DNA from: JANSWP01 sp041941305
GTDB lineage: Bacteria > Bacteroidota > Bacteroidia > Chitinophagales > Saprospiraceae
DNA: 64,000 nt
Direction: 5' to 3'
Assembly: GCA_041941305.1 (NCBI GenBank)
Contig: JBGTQJ010000038.1
Coordinates: 1-64,000 of the forward strand
Shown: positions 59,901-64,000 of the stretch, one piece after another
How positions within the stretch are numbered: position 1 is the stretch's first letter
How the letters are laid out: every line of letters begins with the position of its first letter
Position numbers and translations under genes: made by a program
The notes under the pieces: model-generated
The model's database searches: none
Seen by the model: the letters and a program-made list of their open reading frames with translations, nothing else
Told to the model about the DNA's origin: nothing

Positions 59901-62900
59901 GTGTCCGTCGTTAGCTGTAAAGCTTCCCCAACACACAAATTATTATCAGAAGCAGCAAGACTTATTTGTTGTGAAGCAATATTACTTACATTGACTACAA
60001 CTGGATTTGAGGATTGAGAACTACATCCATTTTCAAATGCTACAACATGATAAATACCATCATCGAAATTATTGGCATCCATAATAGTTAATTCCGGATC
60101 CAGGGTCGTATCAAGGATTTGTGCCCCATTTCCATCATCAAAATACCATGTATAAGTAATATTGGTTCCTTGAACTACTGAGCTGCTTAAGAAAATGGTT
60201 TCAGATTCACATACAATATTATCATCCACACTTGCAATTGGTGCCTCGGGCGAGTTGACAACCGTAATATCCAAAGTATCTATTCCGCCGGGGCAACCAA
60301 ACTGGTTTTCCAAAATCAAGGCATAACTCCCATTATTTATAGAATCAATACTTGGAAATTCCAGGCGAATGATATCCGAAGGTGCTATTGTATCGGTAAA
60401 TTGAAAATTAGCAGGTCCTTTCCAAATGACAATTACCTGCTCATCATAGGGAAGTTCAACCATCCCTTCCAATACCACCATTTCATTTTCGCAAAAAATT
60501 CCGCCTCCAAAAACAGTATCCAATTGAGGAACATAAGTAAAAGCATTACAGTTGTATTCTCTCCAATTAGGGATTCCATTCATATCCGCGTCCAGGCATG
60601 GTTCACCACCTGGACATTCAAGGTCATCACTAAGTCCATCACCATCCGTATCTAAATCATCTACATCTGGAATGCCATCTCCATCTGTATCCGGGCAATC
60701 AGTTCCTGTTTCACATTCATAAGAATCGGAGATGCCATCATTGTCGCGGTCTGTGTCCTGGAAGTCAGGCATTCCATCTCCATCTCCATCTATACAAGGA
60801 GCGTCATCCGGACATTCATCAGAATCGGGAAGTCCATCATCATCGCTGTCCAGTTCCTGGAAATCAGGCGTTTGATCTCCATCTGTATCAGTAGGATTTG
60901 AAGTTGGGTTAACTGGATCACCATTTCCGTCGGCAGTAGCCTGACCATTTTGATTCACTTCAGGTACACCCTCACCAATGATGTTATCGTTATCTGGGTC
61001 TGGATTGCCACCTTCAATGACATCACTTATTCCATCATTATCGCTATCCAGTTCTCTGAAGTCTGGGCTGTCATCATTATCAGTATCCGTTGGTTCAGAG
61101 GTGGTATTCACCGGGTCACCATTTTCATCCATATTAGCTTGTCCATCACCATTTACTTGTGGCATTCCTGTTCCAATAATACCATCACCATCTTCGTCTG
61201 GATTTCCCCCTTCAATGACATCATTGATTCCGTCATTATCCGTATCTAAATCTCGGAAATCTCTGACACCGTCTCCATCTGTGTCGTCTGGATTTGAGGT
61301 AGCCGATATAGGTGTATCATTCATATCAGAAGTCGGTATTCCATTTTGATTTACATTTGGGATTCCAATGCCAGGTATTCCATCACCGTCAGGATCCAAT
61401 CCACTTGCTTCTTTTACATCATTGATCCCATCATTGTCAGTATCCAGATCATGAAAGTCCCTAAGGCCATCATTATCAGTATCTAATGGATTTGAAGTGG
61501 TGGAAAGCGGGACGCCAACTCCACTTGTCTCAGCTTGTCCATCTGTATTGACTATTGGAATACCTTCTCCAATGACTCCATCATTGTCAGGGTCTCGGCT
61601 TCCCCCTTCCTGGACATCTAAAATGGTATCATTATCTGAGTCCAAATCATGCCAGTCAGGAATGGTGTCCTCATCCTTATCAAATGGTAAAGGAATTGGC
61701 AAACCTGTATTCACCGGCGCAATGGCGAATGGCAATCCAGTTGGAGTGACTATTGGAGGATTGCCCATCCCATCATCTATTCTTCCATCGTTATTGGTAT
61801 CTAAATCACCAAATCCACCTTCCCTCACATCATTTATTCCATCATTGTCTGCGTCTAAATCGTCATGGTCAGGAACTCCATCTGTATCAAAGTCCCAACG
61901 CATATAGGTTTCAGTTGCAGTTGGTGCATCAGGGTGAGAGGCAATAGGATTGTACAAACCATTTGCACCAAACTCTACTGGAAGTCCATCAATAATACCA
62001 TCGCCGTTTACATCTGCCTGGAAGTGACCAGCTTCGGTCAAATCTGTAATTCCATCATTGTCAGAATCAGAATCTAAATGGTCAGGTACATTATCTCTGT
62101 CTGTATCAAATATCGGGAGCACTTCGTCACAAATTCCATTGGCATCTGCATCAAGGCATCCTAAATTGACTACAGGGTCGTTTGCATCCAAAAAGTTTGG
62201 AATGTTGTCGTCATCCTCATCCCCACTTGGGTCAACTTGTCCAGGAAGACAGGTCCAACTTCCATTGGGGTTACAATATTCTTTTATATCAGGTACGCCA
62301 TCATTGTCGTCATCTATATCAATTTCATCAATGATGCCATCCTGGTCATAATCAACTGCAACGGCTTGGTCACAATCTTCAACTACATCTACTGTAAAAC
62401 TCCCCTGACCATTTCCCGTAAAAGGTACGTACAACCAATAATCCAAAAACTTCTCATTACCAAAATTATTGATGTAAACAAATGGAGTAGTTGTTGGGAG
62501 TGGGTTACCCGGATTTCCTCCGCCACTGACTCCACCTCCAACTTGTGAGTGGTCATAAAAAAACTCAACATTTGGATCACTACCCATATTATTCATCCAT
62601 TGAAAAGTCACACCACCAAAATTATTTTCAATATCTTCCATAATAATGTGTGCTTCTCCACCTCTAATTTCCAAAAAATAGTTAAAGGTATAGCCATCCT
62701 GAATTTCAACTAAATTGCCCTCTCCATCAATTCCATTCCAAAAAATTGAGCTATTCCCTGCCTCTATTATTTGAGTAATGAACCTATCCATATCGTCATC
62801 GTAATCCCCATCATTATTCAAATCCAGCATAAGTATTGCCGTTCCTGCAAGTGTCGAGGAAAAATTCAAATTGCCACCAATACCTTCTTCGATGGTTCCA

Positions 62901-63997
62901 TCAATGCAGGGCATATTTGTGTTACTTAAAGTTATCAATTCAAAACCTGAAAGGGTAACATTTAATTCACTCGGTTCATTAAATAGCCAGGTCTGATGTG
63001 TATTATTTCTATAAACATCTGTTACTGTTGCCAAACCAGGCATATTGGGATCTGGAACATTAAAAAACACTTTGTTATTTATCAACTCTCCACCATTCAA
63101 GTCCTCTGCCTGTGGTTCATAATAATATATATTTCCTGGTGTCCAACCAGCATTATCATCAGAACGAATGACAGCATCTCTATTTTCAGAAGCATATACT
63201 CTGGTCAAGTCGTTCTTAACGAAACCACTGGAATTTGAAGAAAAAGGAAAACGATAAGGGTCAGCCTGATCAAAATCAACTTCATATACAAAACCATCCT
63301 TAGTCAAAACATAAAACATTGGAGAAGTTTTGAAATTGTTTTGATTGATGATAGAGATATATTCGTTTGAATATACCCGACCCTCCAATAAAACGCCACC
63401 ATCATTCCCTGCTGCATTTTGAGAAACCGTTACATCCCATGCCAGCACCACTCGTGGGACATTAGGTTGGTTTATTGCCCTGGTCCAGGGGTCACCGTTC
63501 AGGATATTTTGAAATTGCCCGGTCATATAGGTTGGGAAATCAATTATCACTGTCCAGATCCCTTCATTGTCGGCATCTACAGCCACAACTCCGGGGATAT
63601 AACCAGGTCCATTGGTGGATCCTCCACCTGTTGGACCATTTATCTCCTCAACGTCATTGTTAATGACTCCAATGCCTAAACTTGGATCGCTAAATGAAGT
63701 ATGAAGGGTACCATCTGGTCTGTAAATTTCAATAAAACCAGCCATTAGTCCAATGTGACTCGCGCCAACGTTTAGGAATTCACCAGCCTTTGCGTAGACC
63801 TTAATTTGTTGATCTCCACGTGTATCTAAAAAGAGCCGGTAACCTGGATAATTTCTGAAATCTTTGGAGCCTTCTGCTTGTAAATTGAAAGATGATAATA
63901 GGGTCAGACCAAATAAGGTAATACCTAAAATCAGTTTACGAAGTAATTTTACATAACCACTTCGGCTATGCCATGGGAGGTAAAAGTTAAAACTCAT
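56960..63997 (-). CDS. Giant T9SS type B adhesin with TSP3 and Ig-like repeats (CHU_C/gliding-type)
   Basis: A 2345-residue cell-surface protein. From the N-terminus: signal segment (LILGITLFGLTLLSSF, about residues 23-40), 520 residues of unique beta-rich sequence, a thrombospondin type 3 Asp-rich region (DxDxDGxxD repeats, about 548-1148), a first Ig-like domain, nine close Ig-like repeats of about 92 residues, one further Ig-like domain, a VCBS/cadherin-like domain, and the CHU_C/T9SS type B C-terminal signal (FIPNIITPNGDNKNEFF ... FNRWGDEVHQAEPYQNDW ... LPAGTYFYMI). The TSP3 part would bind many Ca2+. By family knowledge such proteins move on the surface or attach cells. The ATG is 3 bases from the window edge; a longer start cannot be excluded. 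Confidence 0.93.
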   Translation of the reverse strand: MSFNFYLPWHSRSGYVKLLRKLILGITLFGLTLLSSFNLQAEGSKDFRNYPGYRLFLDTRGDQQIKVYAKAGEFLNVGASHIGLMAGFIEIYRPDGTLHTSFSDPSLGIGVINNDVEEINGPTGGGSTNGPGYIPGVVAVDADNEGIWTVIIDFPTYMTGQFQNILNGDPWTRAINQPNVPRVVLAWDVTVSQNAAGNDGGVLLEGRVYSNEYISIINQNNFKTSPMFYVLTKDGFVYEVDFDQADPYRFPFSSNSSGFVKNDLTRVYASENRDAVIRSDDNAGWTPGNIYYYEPQAEDLNGGELINNKVFFNVPDPNMPGLATVTDVYRNNTHQTWLFNEPSELNVTLSGFELITLSNTNMPCIDGTIEEGIGGNLNFSSTLAGTAILMLDLNNDGDYDDDMDRFITQIIEAGNSSIFWNGIDGEGNLVEIQDGYTFNYFLEIRGGEAHIIMEDIENNFGGVTFQWMNNMGSDPNVEFFYDHSQVGGGVSGGGNPGNPLPTTTPFVYINNFGNEKFLDYWLYVPFTGNGQGSFTVDVVEDCDQAVAVDYDQDGIIDEIDIDDDNDGVPDIKEYCNPNGSWTCLPGQVDPSGDEDDDNIPNFLDANDPVVNLGCLDADANGICDEVLPIFDTDRDNVPDHLDSDSDNDGITDLTEAGHFQADVNGDGIIDGLPVEFGANGLYNPIASHPDAPTATETYMRWDFDTDGVPDHDDLDADNDGINDVREGGFGDLDTNNDGRIDDGMGNPPIVTPTGLPFAIAPVNTGLPIPLPFDKDEDTIPDWHDLDSDNDTILDVQEGGSRDPDNDGVIGEGIPIVNTDGQAETSGVGVPLSTTSNPLDTDNDGLRDFHDLDTDNDGINDVKEASGLDPDGDGIPGIGIPNVNQNGIPTSDMNDTPISATSNPDDTDGDGVRDFRDLDTDNDGINDVIEGGNPDEDGDGIIGTGMPQVNGDGQANMDENGDPVNTTSEPTDTDNDDSPDFRELDSDNDGISDVIEGGNPDPDNDNIIGEGVPEVNQNGQATADGNGDPVNPTSNPTDTDGDQTPDFQELDSDDDGLPDSDECPDDAPCIDGDGDGMPDFQDTDRDNDGISDSYECETGTDCPDTDGDGIPDVDDLDTDGDGLSDDLECPGGEPCLDADMNGIPNWREYNCNAFTYVPQLDTVFGGGIFCENEMVVLEGMVELPYDEQVIVIWKGPANFQFTDTIAPSDIIRLEFPSIDSINNGSYALILENQFGCPGGIDTLDITVVNSPEAPIASVDDNIVCESETIFLSSSVVQGTNITYTWYFDDGNGAQILDTTLDPELTIMDANNFDDGIYHVVAFENGCSSQSSNPVVVNVSNIASQQISLAASDNNLCVGEALQLTTDTLNIPGISYEWYYDDGTGPVLIATTNNPSYEIDSVHDTNSGIYTVLANEDECRSQISSPQNILVSSTLDETPQLVAVLDNLCVGEDLELSSTLISSNPTTYNWYFDDGTGPQLIETTDVPNFVVENVMDTDEGTYSVIANVGNCVSPESDGESITISDLSGIIPSLSVSNSTLCVGQNLELNTSVVTGTAVVYEWYFDDGNGATLLGTTAQPIFLIDDVSTDESGFYTVFAKDGNCISDISNAENVEITTLLDETPVLAAMNDILCTGGTIELNSSSISGGNVTYEWYFDNGTGPQLIETTIVPTLFIQDVTTSDDGIYTVIGNIDGCITPSSNAANISITTILSDTPQLTVDDDVVCVGEMIELNSTFIPGGNIIYQWFFDDGNGWVQVGTTASPTFFVNDAQLSDAGIYSVVASNGECASQPSNSESVTVTGVLDQTPTLTVNNDNPCQGELLELNSTVIAGGNVTYEWIFDDGSGNTMVMTTDVPTLFITDVSLTNTGIYTVIVHAGGCSSAPSNAVDVIVTDVLDETPTLMVTNSVLCTGGTIELNSNAFPGINVAYHWYFDGGNGSQFIGTTNNPTYIINNVNPANTGIYMVAVQVGGCTTPFSNGENILVTTQMNETPILEVENGDLCAGQTLTLTSTPIPGNNIMYEWYFDDGSGPSLIATTDIPSLIIEDVSTADGGIYTVLARDGDCLSNTSNARIVSVTGTDALDSTNSTDEDNPACIGDLVQLMVPSIPGASYEWVGPDNFTANTASEFLEVVSTSQAGDYYAIVSTQNCTFTSDPTTVYVSDEVIAVDDVYDLNINGSAPNMDLVLNDNMGSLTSWTISIITEPEHGTVMDDNGILSYIPEMNYFGEDSFVYMICDKECPDNCDEATVRLNISSISTSEDCFIPNIITPNGDNKNEFFRVPCLQDQYQNNSVKIFNRWGDEVHQAEPYQNDWAGTFKGKPLPAGTYFYMIWLNKDDSECLTGYFTITR
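57780..60253 (-). repeat. Nine tandem ~276-bp repeats encoding Ig-like domains
   Basis: Within the adhesin gene. Each unit starts with LDETP-like residues and has the core xCxGxxxELxS, then YEWYFDDGxGPxLIxTT and xGIYTVxAxxGxC. The last seven units keep the same spacing (91-93 residues). The protein repeats are close while the DNA has many silent differences, which suggests older duplication rather than recent expansion. Confidence 0.85.
60555..62355 (-). repeat. Thrombospondin type 3-like Asp-rich repeat region
   Basis: Within the adhesin gene. It reads as repeated DTDxDGxxDxxxLDxDNDGIxDxxEG units, with the plus strand showing recurrent CCATCATTATC/CCATCTCC-type words. About eight DNDGINDV-type units alternate with spacer loops. 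The acidic side chains predict Ca2+-dependent rigidity of the stalk. Confidence 0.85.
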
Positions 63998-64000
63998 GGT

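Noticed and set aside
60978..62351. Several long plus-strand open frames opposite the adhesin
   Set aside because: They are antisense shadows of the Asp-rich repeats (Ser/Pro-rich translations) with no independent signals.
1..64000. tRNA, rRNA, CRISPR array, prophage or insertion sequence with transposase
   Set aside because: None of the intergenic stretches shows a tRNA-like TTCGAATC arm, regular direct repeats with spacers, integrase or transposase motifs.

Overview
The window is a stretch of a low-GC Bacteroidota chromosome, most likely a gliding or surface-associated marine or environmental member of the Saprospiria/Cytophagia type (lineage is inferred from gene content). The evidence is four secreted proteins with type IX secretion (T9SS) C-terminal signals (three type A, one giant type B), a PorP/SprF-family protein and an OmpA/PD40 protein next to the type B adhesin, DUF5723 and DUF2807 proteins, TAnnTTTG-type promoters, and AT-rich leaders without clear Shine-Dalgarno sequences. 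I see no rRNA, tRNA, CRISPR array, prophage or transposase gene.

Layout. 0.1-4.1 kb: a hairpin repeat, an outer-membrane DUF5723 protein and a CBM9/DOMON-like T9SS cargo. 4.2-7.8 kb (minus): a trans-sulfuration enzyme, a PhzF isomerase and tyrosyl-tRNA synthetase, split by a 163-bp nested palindrome. 8.1-11.3 kb: a LolC/E-FtsX permease, an HExxH protein and CorA. 11.3-14.5 kb: a cluster of DnaA-box-like sites, a structured leader and class II ribonucleotide reductase with a strong terminator. 14.8-16.5 kb: a eukaryote-like WGR-PARP and a small partner. 16.5-20.8 kb: glycosyltransferase, YeiH-type transporter, two SRPBCC proteins, a cyclase-family hydrolase. 20.8-26 kb (minus): an McrC without McrB, a 5'-truncated hydrolase and two tandem CotH-family proteins. 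26.4-33.4 kb: a TPR-CHAT protein, a polytopic membrane protein, a glycosidase-like lipoprotein and a coiled-coil protein. 33.4-35.4 kb: a gene-poor AT-rich stretch and CtlX. 35.6-43.6 kb: a glucuronate operon (SDR oxidoreductase, uxuA, uxaC, a three-gene TRAP transporter and a BNR/MORN-like lipoprotein), which imports a uronate and converts it through fructuronate and mannonate to 2-keto-3-deoxygluconate. 43.9-50.8 kb: an Omp28-like T9SS protein, then a YtrA-like GntR/ABC/DUF2807 operon with a recognisable promoter and operator. 51-64 kb: a PQQ-type sugar dehydrogenase with a T9SS signal and the adhesin-PorP-OmpA module.

The most unusual feature is a family of seven complete and one partial intergenic inverted-repeat elements, most about 165 bp long. 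They have TTAAG/TTAG-like termini, arms that are complementary within a copy but differ between copies, and a shared nested-hairpin core (CCGTAGC-n-GCTATG-like). Four copies begin exactly at the stop codon of the upstream gene. I do not recognise the family. At least four other hairpin types lie between genes, so the intergenic space is dominated by imperfect palindromes.
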